From Cladorhizidae sp. MBARI D1340-BT2 (lineage: Eukaryota; Porifera; Demospongiae; Poecilosclerida; Cladorhizidae), in assembly GCA_028752905.1 (NCBI GenBank), contig JAQNBH010000013.1, forward strand, positions 13,822,316 through 13,886,315: a stretch of DNA of 64,000 nt, written 5' to 3'. This document shows positions 1-37,299 of the stretch, one piece after another. Within the stretch, counting starts at the first letter, position 1, and each line of letters opens with the position of its first letter. The notes beneath the pieces were generated by a model that worked only from the letters and a program-made list of their open reading frames with translations, searched no databases and was not told the origin of the DNA. The position numbers were made by a program, and so were the translations under genes.

Positions 1-719
1 TGTATCTCAATATTTGAGTACCTATTCCCCTCGTCATATTTCTAAATCAACTTTACTTTAGTAACACCTAATGATCCAACAAGTGAAACTGGAACGCAAT
101 ACAAATGTCAATGCTAAGGACATGTATTGATTGGTTAGAAAAATCATGTAATTACTTTTGCCTTTGTAAAGGTAAAAATGACAGTCAAATTATGGAAGAG
201 AAACAATTGCCTTACTAGACATAATTATTGGAAAATAAACTGAGTCTCTCTTTCTGCTGCAAAAAACACATTCCAAGATGCTTTTTATTTGCACTTGCAT
301 GGCATAATAATTAATGCATTAATAATGTGGGTGTTGCTAGTATGTATTGAGGGTGGTTGCCAACCCAGAACCCCCCCTCCCCCTTGATCTGCCCATGTGT
401 CTCCCAAAGGTGAGGCAAGGTCATGCCTGCAAATAACTATACACAATGTAGCTAGTGGGGAGAAGTTGTAGTATGCTCTCTGAAATTTAGGAATTTGCAA
501 GTCAAGGATATCACCAACTGTTTCAGAGGGCCAGGTGGAAAGGGACAGCAAAAGGGAACATTTATTGACGACCATTTCCAGACTATATACCGATAATTTA
601 ATATTGATAGTGTTGAGCCCGTTAAGGCCAGCACATATACAGCACTGTGTGACACTAAATAAAAGTACATAACTAAATAATAGCTTTATATTAATGTAAT
701 AATTAGAGCTATACAACTG
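1..719. other. No gene recognised
   Basis: AT-rich non-coding sequence. The short open frames here are low-complexity or chance, with no recognisable motif. A C-rich patch near 371-386 is the only compositional feature. Confidence 0.5.
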
Positions 720-734
720 TTTAAGGAGAGTGGA

Positions 735-2990
735 GGGAACCTTTCTATCCTTACACTCTACCCATATTCATCCAGCCACAGTCCAGCCCCTACAATTCTG
801 TGCACCTCATCCACCAGTTTCAGCTGATCCTCTCAACTTCCCGACAAATCTCTAAGGAATGTCCCACATCTTCCTCTGTTCCACTATCACATATACAACT
901 CTCATCCCTAATTATTCATCATCCCACTAACAACCTACCTCTTACCTTCCTGATCTTCATGGACTTCACATTCCTCTCCACTTCTGTACCATTCTTTGCC
1001 AATGTATACAACTTCATCACTCTTGCTGTTTTTACTTCCTCCTCCCAATCCTTCTCATTCCTTACTTTCATCTTTTCCTTCCACTTATGTACTGTACTGA
1101 TCCAACCTCATTGTTTAGCTCATATTTATCTCATTATTATTACCAAACATCCGATTCATCCTCTCTTGGTTTATTTACAATTATGTTCACCAAGCTCTGT
1201 TCCAACACCTCTACCAAACAAAACCTTCATCTCTTCCCTCCTCTCCTCCAGCAGCTTCCTCCACACCATATCTCCATCATATTGCCACTCTTTATACTGT
1301 ACTACTTGCCCCCAACAATCTCAAACCCACTCTCATCAGTGCCGACTCCAACTTTTTGTAAGCATTATGTCCTTCTGTACTAGGTCTCACTAGAAACCTA
1401 CACCATTTCCCCTCTGTCTCCCTTCACCTGCCCATTCCACGGTCTATTTCACCTGTCCATTCACTCTGCTCATCCATGTCACCTATTCTTCTGCCTTCTT
1501 TGCCATCTTCTCAAACAACATTACCACTTAGCTTCCTATCAAACCATTCTCCCAAGTACTTGAATTCTTCTACCTCTTCCAATATCTCCTCACAAAATCC
1601 TCCAATTCATTCCTGTTTCCCTCTTCCCTACTACCATGATCTTGCTCCTTTTACTATTAAACTTCACCTTCCGCCTTAACACATACGCCTATACCACATC
1701 CAACATAACTTGCAGCCCCATCCCCGAGTCCACCAAAACCTCATTATAGTGCCCAACACCAACACCATTCCTCCTTTAGCTCAGCCCTCTCCATCTTCTG
1801 TCATTCCCAACAAATATGCATTGAAAAGAAGTGATGGCAAAGAACATCCTCCATTCTCCACAACGAACCACCTTGTCCTCCTTCCATTCTTTACCACCAT
1901 CATATCTACCCCAATATCTTCACAAGCTTCTCCTCCACTCCATACTGCCTCAACTTGTGCAACAGTCCCTCCCTCCACACACTGTCATATGCTTTGCTTA
2001 TGTCCAGATATGAATTCTTCTTCTCCTCACTTAACAAACACCTCTTAACACCAACTACTGGTCCGAACATCTCCAACTCCTAAACCCTCCCTGTGCTTCA
2101 GTCAAAATTTCATCCTCAGCAAACCCTACCAATCTCCTAGCCAACACTCGCACCCTTCGCTACACAACATAATACAATAACTTTTTTACAATAACTTTTT
2201 TGGTTCTCGTCTCATCTTTTTGGAGTGGTCAAGCTAACTCTTCTTCCAGTCCCCATGGGCAGCACCCACCCCTCACCACATTCATCATCTGCACCATCAC
2301 CTCCACCAACCTTCTACCTCCATACATCAGCATCTCATCCAACATTTTATCAGGGTCTGGTGCCTTTTCCTCTCTTCATTACCCTATTATTTGTTCCCAA
2401 CTTACTTCCCCAATTCATGCACACACCCATTTCCTCTCTCTGCTTCTAGTACTATGGCATCCTCTTTTGCCATCAACTCCAACACCTCTCCTTCCTCCTC
2501 CACCATTCTTCCCTTATCATCTTTCACTCCTTTTATCCTAGATCATCTTTCTCCTCATACTTTACCACATCTTCCTGCAATAACTGTAACAGTCCCTCCA
2601 TCTTTCTCATTCTCACTCCTTGGGTCAACATTCACTAACCCTACCATCATTTTCCTTCTCCCCGCTCTGCTCAACTCAACCCACGTGAAACCTTTCTCTT
2701 GACTTCCTCAACCTAGACTTACTTTACTCACCCGCCTGCCACAATCTCTATTCCTGCCCTACCACTCATATGCTGCCATGCTTACCTCGTCCTCCTTCTG
2801 CAAAAACACCTCCGCTAAGCCCAGCATTTTTAACTTCTTCTTAACCAACGCTACCTTCAAATCCACCTCTCTTCACTACCATCCTCTAAAATTAACAAAC
2901 ACCACACTTGACCTCACAGTTGCCTATCTTTTGTCCCTCTCTCACACCCCACCCCCTTCAACAAACTTATCGCATTCATATCTTAGTTTG
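735..2990 (-). mobile_element. LINE (non-LTR retrotransposon) relic A, reverse strand
   Basis: Read on the - strand this is a decayed LINE reverse transcriptase. Around 1975-2010 it encodes YLDISKAYDSVW, the classical RT motif A (catalytic Asp with a Lys-Ala-Tyr-Asp context), followed by a WREGLLHKL-type segment. Near 1740 the motif C region is only a blurred remnant. At about 780-905 it reads CICDSGTEEDVGH, matching the C-terminal Cys/His segment seen after the RT in many LINEs. The Pro/Ser/Thr-rich open frames on the + strand are the antisense shadow of this coding sequence. The same family recurs at 29735-32210 (-) and 32275-32690 (+). The reading frame is broken many times. The clade (CR1, Jockey or other) cannot be fixed by eye. 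Confidence 0.75.
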
Positions 2991-2999
2991 CCTTGACAT

Positions 3000-4040
3000 T
3001 ACTGATCTTAGATGTATTCATTTTGGCTGATATGACAGGAAAAATTTGAATTGTTCTATCATGCGATCAGTAATCAGTAACCTGGTCCTCCACTCCCTCT
3101 TTCCCAGTTCATACCACACCTCCACCACTCCTAATGGATGGCTCTCCACTTGGTACCCTTTCAACTGATGTCTCTTCCTTCTCCTCACCCCCTTCTGTGT
3201 TGTCTGCTGGAGTGTCTTCCCCTGGTAGCCCATATTTACCAAGTTGTGGTGAACATGTCATTCCACTTCATGGTTTCCATTTTCCTTGCATGGCTTCTCT
3301 AGGGGTTTGATTAGCTGGAAATTCTTCACCTACCAATACTGCCGATACACCCCCTACAATATGTACACACCTCCATTACCCTACTAACTGTGTCTTCATC
3401 CTTGTATCGTCCTCTCTATCTCAGGATGAAGGGCCTTCTTATCAGATTGCTCAGAACATACCGAAATCTTTCTTTTGCCTTTAGAACTTCTTCACACTTA
3501 GTGCCTCCATCATCACCACCTTATCCTTAATCAACTTCTCTGTAATACTTCATTAAAGGGCAACTGTATCCCCTACAGACTGCAATTTAAAATGTAACAC
3601 TTTTTACAGGATATTAAGCTAGGAAAAAAAAGGGGGGGGGGGGTGTATTTGCAGTTGCCCTTTAAGCTCTGGCTGAAATTCATCTATGCTCCCCAACTGG
3701 TTCCTCCCCCAAACTTCAATTGTTCTCTGCTTATATTCAAGTTGTTCTTCCCTCCCTTAGCAATATATTCATGAGAACACATTTGATGGCTTGCCATCAC
3801 ATTCGAGACCCCAGTGCTCTCCCTCTGTTCCAGTTGCTTTAGCACCTCCCTTATCAGTAGCTGTATATACTGTGTTAGTAATATTAGAGTTTATAAATCC
3901 TCTCTTCCTGATACGTTCATCCCACCATTGTATCTTCCCTTTTTTCGGAGTCTTCAGCTTCTTGCTCCCTGACTGAACAATTTTCACTTGGGAACAACAT
4001 AACTCCATCTTTCCACTCCCAACCACGAGACATCTTCCTC
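3000..4040 (-). other. Possible 5' part of LINE A or another decayed element
   Basis: The - strand has scattered open frames. One, near 3940, contains QWWDERIRK, which resembles the linker between endonuclease and reverse transcriptase in LINEs. However, the distance to RT motif A is about 2 kb, longer than usual, so the segment may belong to a different insertion. No endonuclease motif was found. Confidence 0.3.
3553..3665. mobile_element. 113-bp palindromic-ended MITE
   Basis: The ends are perfect 14-bp inverted repeats, TTAAAGGGCAACTG at 3553-3566 and its complement at 3652-3665. The interior is short, non-coding and contains a run of 12 G at 3632-3643. The outer TTAA could be a piggyBac-type target or part of the repeat itself. 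No protein is encoded. Confidence 0.7.
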
Positions 4041-4321
4041 AGCTATCCTAACATAACTTAGATGATACCATTCCTCACAAGACCCTTCATATGTTATCCA
4101 CCTCGATCCTTCCTCTCGCCCTATAAGACACACGCCGCACTATCCTTCACTTCGTGTAGTAGTTCGTTGTGTCCCGCCTTTACATAATTACCCGGCTACT
4201 AATCTGCTTCTGCCTTTCCGGTTATTTAATTAACAAGCGGTTTGTAGGGCGGTAACTTAAGCCCATACAAGTCGCTAGAATCATGCATCTGAACTGGAGG
4301 CTTGGAGGTAGCTACCTACAA

Positions 4322-29282
<24,961 letters not shown>

Positions 29283-29734
29283 TAATATTGCACATGGACC
29301 TATTTATTACAATGTTGCCTTTGCGGTGGACATGTACATGTGTATGGTTTAGTGTGTACTTAAAATCAATTGTGTATACAAGAGAGGCAGACCAGGCATT
29401 GTTCGTACTAGCAGGATATGGAGGAATGGGGGATAAACAGGTTATTTCCATTGATCTACTGGATAAGTATGTTCCTGAAAGCATGTAACAGTGATTGTCA
29501 AATTGTGGGGAGAGGAGTCATGTCAAGGTTATGGCACAAAATTAAGCCATGCATGAGCATCACAAAATCCAGCAATTAGAGCCACTATTTTGTAGCATGC
29601 ATGACATATCCTATTGTCCACTCATCTTGGAGGAAATGGGAGAGGGAGGACGAACAGAAAGTTAAGATCTCTTATTCATGATGATTTACTCATGACCCTT
29701 AATGTAGTCTTCTCGAGTACCTACCTCCTCTGTC
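29283..29734. other. 3' flank of gene 1
   Basis: Probable 3' untranslated or intergenic sequence. No canonical AATAAA was found close to the stop. Confidence 0.4.
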
Positions 29735-32210
29735 AGCACTTTACTATGCAATGCAAATTGTATGCATGCACTTCCACTGACCTGGTTACTCACACTTTCC
29801 AACTCCTTCAAGCAACAATGCCATCTTCCCCTCAGTGTCCACTCTCTCAAACTCCTTCAACCATATTGCAGCTCCCTCAATTATATCTAGCTCATTCATT
29901 AATGCTTTTCGTTCCCTTCCAAATTCGCCACAGCCTATTAAAAAGTTCTCCACATCTTCTACTTTCTTCATACACACAACAAGCATCTAAAATCGCTACA
30001 CAGCCTACATCACTTCTGGTCCTGTAATACACCTGCTGATCCTGTCCTTACCCTAAATATCAACCTCGCCCCCTTATATCTCTGTAAAGACCTTGTATTC
30101 CTTTCTGCTATCACCATTTGTCAACTTGTACTACTTCAAGCTGCTATTACTCTTGACATCCTCCGCCACATTTCTCTTCTTCATCTTCATGTTCCATTGC
30201 CTCACTGACCCCAGCTTGTCATTCAGATTGTATTTCCTCCTCAACAGTATATATTCTTCCCACTATCCTAACCTTCCATCCATTCTTAGCTTGTCTGCCA
30301 CAATTTTTACCAGTCTATCCTCATCCAGCTTTGCAAGCGTCCTACCATAGAGGAGTTTTTTCTCTTTTCTCCTCCCTCCTCTCTGCCAACTTACTCCATC
30401 CCAAGTCCCACAGTACTGCCACTCCTGCCACTGTTTTTCTAGCTTCTAATTGGTTTCTTCCAACTCTCAACTGAGCTGACTCTAATTTCCTACAAGCAGT
30501 CTGTCTTGTCAACTACACTTCAGCAGCATGTTCCAGGCTTGGTGTAGCTAACAGCTCCGACACTATCCTACCTCTATCCACTTCTGTTTTTCCGTTCACT
30601 TTACTCATCCATACCACCTTTCCAATCCAATCTTTGCTTTAACCTCATTTCCTCCAGGTGTCTCTCATTTTCTACTTCCAGCTCCTCCCATTCAATATTC
30701 TACTTCACACTACTTTTCCCTTTCCCAATGACCATTATCTTACTCTTCTTCTCATTAAACTTCAACTTCCAACTTATTATGCATAGTTCTGCATATCTTG
30801 CAATTCCACTCCTGGGTCTGCCAAAAGCACAATATCATCAGCATAGAGCAATGCACTACACCATGTACCATTCACCTTTAATCCAGCTCAGCTCCCTCTA
30901 GTTCATTCACCATTCCTTATATGTTGAATAATGTTGGTGACAAAGGACACCCCTGCCTAAGTCCTCTCTCTATTCCAACCCACCTCGACTGACCACCGTC
31001 CAAACTATCACCCAATAGTAGAAGCCTTCACACACTCCTACAAATTTCTCATCCATTCATTATATACCACATACTGTCGTAAGCCTTATTGATGTCTAGA
31101 AAAGCTAGTAAAGACGATCCCTTCTACCTTTTCCGAATCTTACATATACCCCTTAGGACAAACCACTTCTTCCTCCTGAAACCTCCCTGTGCCTCCGTGA
31201 AACCCTGTTCCTTGCAAAACTTCTCTAACCCCTATGCCATCAACCTAGTAAAGACCTTCGCTACACAACTTCCCAATGATATCCCTCTATAATTCCAATC
31301 GCTTCTGCATCACCGTTTTTGTAAGTGGTGCCAACAAATTCTTCGGTCTGCACTCCCTTCTCAGCACCATGTTCAGCAAATCCACTAATACCTACCATCC
31401 CCCTCCATAAATAATTGTATTCCATCTGGTTCTGGAGCTTTCCCCCTCTTTAACCTCTTCAAGATTTCCACCAATATTTCTCGTCTTACTTGTTCACACA
31501 AACTCATCTCATTGCCATTCTGACCTGTTTTACCCAAACCACTGTCCAGGTATTATAGTCACACTCACTCTCTGCCAAGCTTCTCCCCATGTTTCACCAT
31601 CTCCTCCAAAACCTCATCTTCTCCCTCTGTCACTCCTCCAGAGTCGGCCATCAATCTTTCTATCCTTCTCCTTTTCTTCTTTACCCTCAGGTCTGACCAA
31701 AACGCTTCAAGCTAGTTCCACCCTGTTCTCGTATTCACCTCGCTGTCTTTTCCCACAGCTTCTTCTCTTCTCTTTGCTTATTAGTAGCTTCACTTTTTCC
31801 TCACCTCTCACACCACAGTAGGTTAGGATCTGAATCAATATCATTCTTCCCAGTGTCTTCAATCACTGCCTTCCCTATGATCAAACTTATCGAAAACAAT
31901 AGAGCGTCAATTACTGATTTCTTCTCTCCTACTTCCTAGGGCCACCTTCCCTCACAGCTCTTCCCTACAACCAGTCCTCCATGCAACACCAAGTTGAGGT
32001 GCCTTCTACCATTGCTGTTAGGGAGTGCATCCTCTCCAGACCTCTAATCATTAAAATTGCCCATCAGAATTACTTCATATCCTTTCACTTGCTATATCTG
32101 TTTGGAGTACTTCAAAAAGCATTTCCGTCTCAGCTGTACTCTCACCTCCTCTGGGTTTAAATAAACAACACCTTCCACCACTTTTTTCGAGGTAGACCAG
32201 AATAAAGCAC
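29735..32210 (-). mobile_element. LINE relic B, APE endonuclease and reverse transcriptase
   Basis: Read on the - strand in order: VYLNPEE and VILMGNFND near 32040-32150 (apurinic endonuclease motif, normally GDFN), a Lys/Arg-rich linker, FLDINKAYDSMW near 31080-31115 (RT motif A), RQGCPLSPTLFNI near 30930-30980, ALLYADDIVLLADPG near 30820-30865 (RT motif C with intact YADD), and VEDVENFLIGC near 29900-29960 (C-terminal Cys/His segment). Frameshifts and stops are scattered. This is the most complete of the LINE copies here. Confidence 0.8.
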
Positions 32211-32274
32211 ATTATTTTAATCTGAATTCAGTGTCGGCACGACCATTGCCCATTAATGCGCATTGACTTGTGTA

Positions 32275-32690
32275 GTGTGAACAGGCCTTTAAACTGAGGA
32301 CTGTGCTAGCTGGGTTGTTAGAGAATAAGAAGAGAAGTGGAATAATTAGGGATGAGAGATTTATGTGTCATAGTTGAGCAGAGGAAGATGTAGGACATTT
32401 CTTAGTGATGTGTGGGGAAGTTGAGAGGGATGGCTCATACTGGTGGATGAGGTGTACAGAATTGTTGGAGCTGGACAGCTGGATGAATATGGAAGAGTGG
32501 GTAAGGATGTAAAGGTGGCATTGCTGTTGGGGAAAGCTGTTAAGGAGCAAGTGATGCAGTGATGAAGGAGGTCAGTGTGTGTGTTATGTATTGGGTAGGG
32601 AAGTGGCAGCAGAAGAGAAAGGAACTGTTGTATGGTGAGTTGATTGATGATCAGGTCCCCCACCCCCATCCTTGAACAGCTGCATACTCT
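32275..32690 (+). mobile_element. LINE C-terminal fragment, + strand
   Basis: Frames read RLLENKKRSGIIRDERFMCHS, AEEDVGHFLVMCGEVERDG and WWMRCTELLELDSW, the same C-terminal segment as LINE relic A (GTEEDVGH..., WWMRCTELLELD). Only the 3' end is present, which is typical of 5'-truncated LINE insertions. Confidence 0.7.
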
Positions 32691-32708
32691 TTATTATTGC
32701 AACTATTC

Positions 32709-32907
32709 TTAACCCATTCACCGTCTTAGGCAGCATTTTTTAATATTGGACTCGGGTGCAAATAAAAATCAATATTAAATCAGGAATGCACTAAAGTCCC
32801 TAGCAACCATGGTTGATGGGATAGCATTGGTGTTGACAAACATTGTGGTCAACTTTAGGTTTCCAAGCAACGACCACAAATGATGAATATCATTATGTAG
32901 TTACAGC
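32709..32907. mobile_element. Older, truncated relative of the piggyBac-type element
   Basis: Begins TTAACCCATTCACCG and then aligns with the terminal 200 bp of copies 1-3 (CCCTAGCAACCATGGTTGAT, ACAAACATTGTGGTCAAC), with more differences. Copy 3 starts directly after it, so a younger copy inserted beside or into it. Confidence 0.7.
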
Positions 32908-33857
32908 TTAACCCTTCCACCGCTGGATTTACACAGCACTTTTTAAAAATAGTGACGTTATTTTACATAATATTTTATATTCAACCAGGAGTGCACAAAT
33001 GTCCCTAGCAACCATGATTGATGTTATAGCATTGGTGTTGACAAACATTGTGGTCAACTGTTGCCTAGCAACTGACCACATACGATGAATATCATTACAA
33101 CATTTGATTGTTTGTTTTGATTGTATTTTTAGGCAGAATATGGACAGATAACTGGATATTACATCATGATGTAAATATAATAAAATGACAGTGTCATATT
33201 TTACTAGGACAGATAATTAGAAACCATAGCTAACTGACTACCTACTAGCTTTATTATTATAGCTATATAGATGGATAGCTAGTACCCGCAAAGTACCCAG
33301 GTAAATGCAATTTTTTATACAACTCAGAAAAAAAGCAGTAATGCTAAAGGATCTTACATGTATGGCTATTTATTTTCCTGGGACATCTTGTTCCTGTTCT
33401 TCACCATCGTCAGTCTCAAGACCTGGATCCCTACGCAAATCAGCGCTACTATCTCTGGACTGGCCAAAAAAGATTCTGAATCTACGATGTCATTCAGAGT
33501 TGCTAGCTCTTCAGGATCTCTAGTCTGTTCTCCGTGGTAGGCAAATATCCCTTCTCCTTCCTCATCACTGCTTTCATCCTCAGACGACCGAATTCGTCGT
33601 CATCCAGCATTGCCAAAACATCGTCCAATTTAGTCTAGAAGCCATTTTTTAATCGATCAGCTGAGTTTGACGTCACGAATACCTTGGTTACCTAGGCACT
33701 ATACCTCAGCTATTTTAATTCCAGCTCTTGCAAAGCAAGGGACATCCCCAGGTATATTTAGCACATGCGTAGCTAAAACTAACAATTTTATATATTTGTT
33801 TTTGTTGCAGTCATTTACAACTCCGCCATATGGCGGATACGGCGGTGAGACGGTTAA
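32908..33857 (-). mobile_element. piggyBac-type non-autonomous element, copy 3
   Basis: 950 bp between TTAA at 32908-32911 and 33854-33857, same orientation as copy 1 and very similar throughout, including the transposase-N-terminal stub on the - strand (ATG near 33645) and the palindromic CCATATGG near the right end. Confidence 0.8.
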
Positions 33858-33892
33858 TGAAAGCTCTTACTTCTGACAATGCAACATGTGAT

Positions 33893-33893
<1 letters not shown>

Positions 33894-33925
<32 letters not shown>

Positions 33926-33926
33926 A
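33894..33926. repeat. (TA)n(TG)n microsatellite
   Basis: Alternating TA followed by TG units just after piggyBac copy 3. Confidence 0.9.
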
Positions 33927-34197
33927 TGCACACACTCATTGTATTCACAAAACTTGCATAACATATATTTATCATTTTTTAATATTTATTTTCTGATGAA
34001 GATATTGTTATCATGTTGGTGTTGTATGAACAATTATTTATTACATCTTCCCATTACAGGACAACAATAGCAACAAAAAACATGCATATACAAAACAACA
34101 GCCATCTAGCAGAAACATAGAACAGAGAGAAAAATGGAAATACCATAGAAAGTAAAATTTTAAAAAAGTGAAGCAAAAACTAGGAAACTAATTGGTG

Positions 34198-35305
34198 AAG
34201 TCTACCATGGTGTGGTACTTGAAAAAACAGTCCCTCTTTGTGTCACACAGTGGTACTTTGCAGTGACGGCAAATAAGTGGTCTCATGGCGGTTTGAGATT
34301 CCAGACATGTTTCCAACTGCTACACAGACAACACACCTCTGCTGTTTTTCAGTTAGTCCTGACCAATGCCCAAGCGTGGTGTTCAGCCGGTCTAGACACT
34401 CGTTATGAACTGAGTGAGGGCAGCCAGCACGCTGACGTGAGCAGAAGCATACCACTAGTTCCTTAGCTAGCTCCAACCGGAAGGTCAAAAAATCTCTCTT
34501 GCTGTAACCCCTGGCAAGGTTATCCGCTCTGCGGACATGAGAGTCTAGAACAGCTATTCAGAATGCATGCCTCAACCATATACGCAAACACCCTCTTCTG
34601 GAGAATTAGAGGAGGGACTATCAAAGGTAACAGTAGAAGAAGCAAGAGACGGAGCTAAAGAAATGCTGGTAGGTGAATTCCCAGTAAGAAAGAGAGGACT
34701 AGCTAAAGGCAGAGCAGAACTTGAAGCACTAGAAGCTATTTCGAGCATGACGAACACTCCTAGTGCTATGACTAAGCTGAACAACTGGTCGTGAAGGAGT
34801 GCATACTTCACTAGAAGAGGACACAGAGTGGAGGGTAAAAATAAAGGAGGGCATGACGATGGAACAGACAATAATGATGATGGAAATAGTATAGGAGTGA
34901 CTACAGATGTCACATAAGTCATAGAACCTGATGTAGAGGTTACACAACCTACAGTTGCAGATACTGGTAGGAACAATGGAGAAGGTGATGAAGCAGCCAT
35001 CACAGCAATAGGAGGGCTAGCAACAATAGATTGTGTCAGAGTTGATGAAGCTCTGTCAGCTGCCCAATCCATCGCTTCATGCATCAAACCTGAAGGGGAT
35101 AAAAGAAATTGGCATCAAATAATTTTACCGCGGACTACCGAAACATTGTAGTTCCATGCGCTAACAAAAAAACTAGTTATAGCTAAACTGTAGCTAAACT
35201 GACTGTAAATACCTTCTTCATCGCTGGTATTCTCATCTTCATCTAGATCGTCACCTCGAGTGAAAGCGCTAGGCTTCCTTGAAGGTAGGTCCGATCAAGT
35301 GTCGT
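34198..35305 (-). pseudogene. piggyBac relic C, middle exon and Cys-rich C-terminus
   Basis: From right to left on the - strand: an acidic stretch (TRGDDLDEDENTSDEEG) ending at a splice-like GTATTT donor; an exon after a TCCCCTTCAG acceptor starting LMHEAMDWAADRASS; then directly RADNLARGYSKRDFLTFRLE, LAKELVVCF, RCVVC, and after a frameshift YICRHCKVPLCDTKRDCFF. The last is the Cys/His-rich C-terminal domain of piggyBac transposases. The whole catalytic core is missing, so this is an internally deleted element. Its N-terminal piece lies beyond the Merlin insertion at 37300-37646. Confidence 0.7.
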
Positions 35306-35471
35306 TTACGACTCCAGCCATCAAAAAATTCGTGCGCGTTTTTTTAAGTTTACGCACGCACGTTTTGGTTTTATTTTATTTTAATTTTTATTTTATTTTT
35401 GTTGATTTTTTTTTGGCGTTTTTTAAAGTTGACGCACGGGCGGTGGTACACGTGGGAAATGCCGCAACATT

Positions 35472-36649
35472 ATGGCAACACTGAGGTCCATTGCTCCTGC
35501 TGCGTTTGGAACTACTGAAGAGGTTATGGGCTATCTGAACAGTAAGGTCTACTAGCGATTGATTTTTCATGTTCCAGGTAAGATAAGGTCTATCTTTTTC
35601 ATGTTCCAGATAAGACATCACATAATTATAATAAGACATCACATAATTATTATACTATGTTATACCCATGTATAGGTGTAGTACTTCAATGGTGATGAGG
35701 AAAAAAAGCGACCTGAAGGATGGCAAAACTTGGGCATGCCCTAGTTGTAAATCTCTTCAATTCGGCATGGGAGTTTTTTCTCCAAATCTCACATGGTCCT
35801 TCAGACATGGCTCCTATTGATATATTGGTGGGTGAGACAGTACCCCCTGTATTGGATGCAGCAGATGAGTCTGGCTGCAGCAAGAAAAGTGCAATAAATG
35901 TGTACCAGTGGCTGAGGGAAGTGTGCTCTGCAGCACTATGTCGAACACAGATTGTGCTTGGTGGTGTTTGATCCGTTATTCAAATAGACGAGTCACAGTT
36001 CACGCACAAACCGAAGGTATCACTGTAACATTGATATACTTGAATGGATGATCACTTTCGGTATTGACTGTATAGCATCATAGAGGCCGCCCACCTACTA
36101 AGGAGACTTGGATTTTTGGGATGGTTGACACGGTGCATACGCCTGCTCTTGGTACACTTGATAAACGTATTGTGCCTATTTGAAAGATTTTAATTCAATG
36201 AAATTTATTTAGGTTACATGCAAGTTGTGGATAAGAGGGATGCAGCCACCTTGCTATATACCCATTATCCAGGCCCATGCTGCACCTGGATCGATAATCT
36301 ATTCTGACCAGTGGACTGACCAGGTGGCTACTCTGCCTGGGATTGTGGCACATGAAACTGTGAACCACTCGATTGAGTTTGTGGATCAGAGTACGGGTGT
36401 GCACACCCAAAATATTGAATCATATTGGAACAGGGTAATGGTTTGTGGAACATAATTTTTTTTTTTTAAACAAGTTTTTTTAAAAATTTTAACAACAATT
36501 ATTATATTGTGCAAGTGAAGGTGAAGCTAAAGAGGATGAAAGGAGTGCATCGCCACCAGCTCCCATCCTACCTGGATGAGTTTATGTGGCGGGAGAGAAA
36601 CGGACCAACTGTAGCTTTAACTTACAATAACATTTTAACAGAAATTTAA
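35472..36649 (+). pseudogene. Merlin/ISXO2-like transposase with introns, frame broken
   Basis: Recognisable in order: MATLRSIAPAAFGTTEEV; a Cys-containing DGKTWACPSC segment; AINVYQWLREVCSAAL; IQIDESQFTHKPK (first catalytic Asp), with a donor after it; RGRPPTKETWIFGMVD; YMQVVDKRDA; IIYSDQW (second Asp); ETVNHSIEFVD, TQNIESYW (catalytic Glu); then after another intron LKRMKGVHRHQLPSYLDEF and stop at 36647-36649. The D, D and E of the catalytic triad are all present and intron phases fit. Several frame changes, including one at a TATA-containing site near 36254-36260, make it inactive as it stands. Confidence 0.8.
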
Positions 36650-36898
36650 ATTAAAACCCAATATACCCTGTTTGATTTTTTATATTTTTTTATTTTTTTA
36701 TTTTTTAAATTTTTTTATTATTTTTTTTTATTATTAAAATTACATATGACAGAGAACAACATGCCATACCTCAAGTTAAAAAGTTAAAAAGTTCATGCGA
36801 TGACTAGGGAAATGGGAAATGGCTCGTCCCCAACCCTGATGGCAAAGATCCCATTACTGAGGTTGCATTCCCTGTTTGATTGTATTATTATTTATTTG

Positions 36899-37090
36899 AT
36901 ATTTTTATTTGGATGATATTTCATGAAAAAAGACTACCCCCTCCAAATCAGCTGCAATGCAGATATTTTTATTTGGATGATATTTCATGAAAAAAGACTA
37001 CCCCCTCCAAATCAGCTGCAATGCAGATATTTTTATTTGGATGATATTTCATGAAAAAAGACTACCCCCTCCAAATCAGCTGCAATGCAA
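36899..37090. repeat. 64-bp tandem repeat, 3 copies, inside Merlin element
   Basis: Units start at 36899, 36963 and 37027 and are nearly identical (ATATTTTTATTTGGATGA...). They lie between the transposase gene and the right inverted repeat. Confidence 0.95.
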
Positions 37091-37260
37091 AAAAATAAAT
37101 TCAATTCCCACGTGTACCCCCGCCCGTGCGTCAACTTTAAAAAACGCGGCACGGTAAAAAAAAATAAAAAATAAAAAATTTAAAAAAATTAAAAAACACC
37201 CAAAACGCGCGTGCGTAAACTTAAAAAAACGCGCACGAATTTTTTGATGGCTGGAGTCGT

Positions 37261-37299
37261 CAAAAAATTCGTGCGCGTTTTTTTAAGTTTACGCACGCA
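37261..37299. repeat. Extra partial Merlin terminal repeat
   Basis: 39 bp identical to 35322-35360 and in the same orientation, abutting the right inverted repeat. This suggests an aborted, nested or rearranged insertion, and it obscures the target-site duplication. Confidence 0.85.

Larger units (their letters stand above)
35309..37260 (+). mobile_element. Merlin (IS1016/ISXO2-like) DNA transposon
   Basis: The 60-bp ends 35309-35368 and 37201-37260 are near-perfect inverted repeats beginning ACGACTCCAGCCATCAAAAA. Between them is a Merlin/ISXO2-type transposase gene (35472-36649) and a 64-bp tandem repeat. A further 39-bp copy of part of the inverted repeat sits immediately outside at 37261-37299. 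The element interrupts piggyBac relic C between its N-terminal exon and its acidic exon. Confidence 0.8.

Noticed and set aside
800..2702. Series of Ser/Pro/Thr-rich + strand open frames
   Set aside because: Antisense shadow of the - strand LINE, shown by RT motif A on the other strand.
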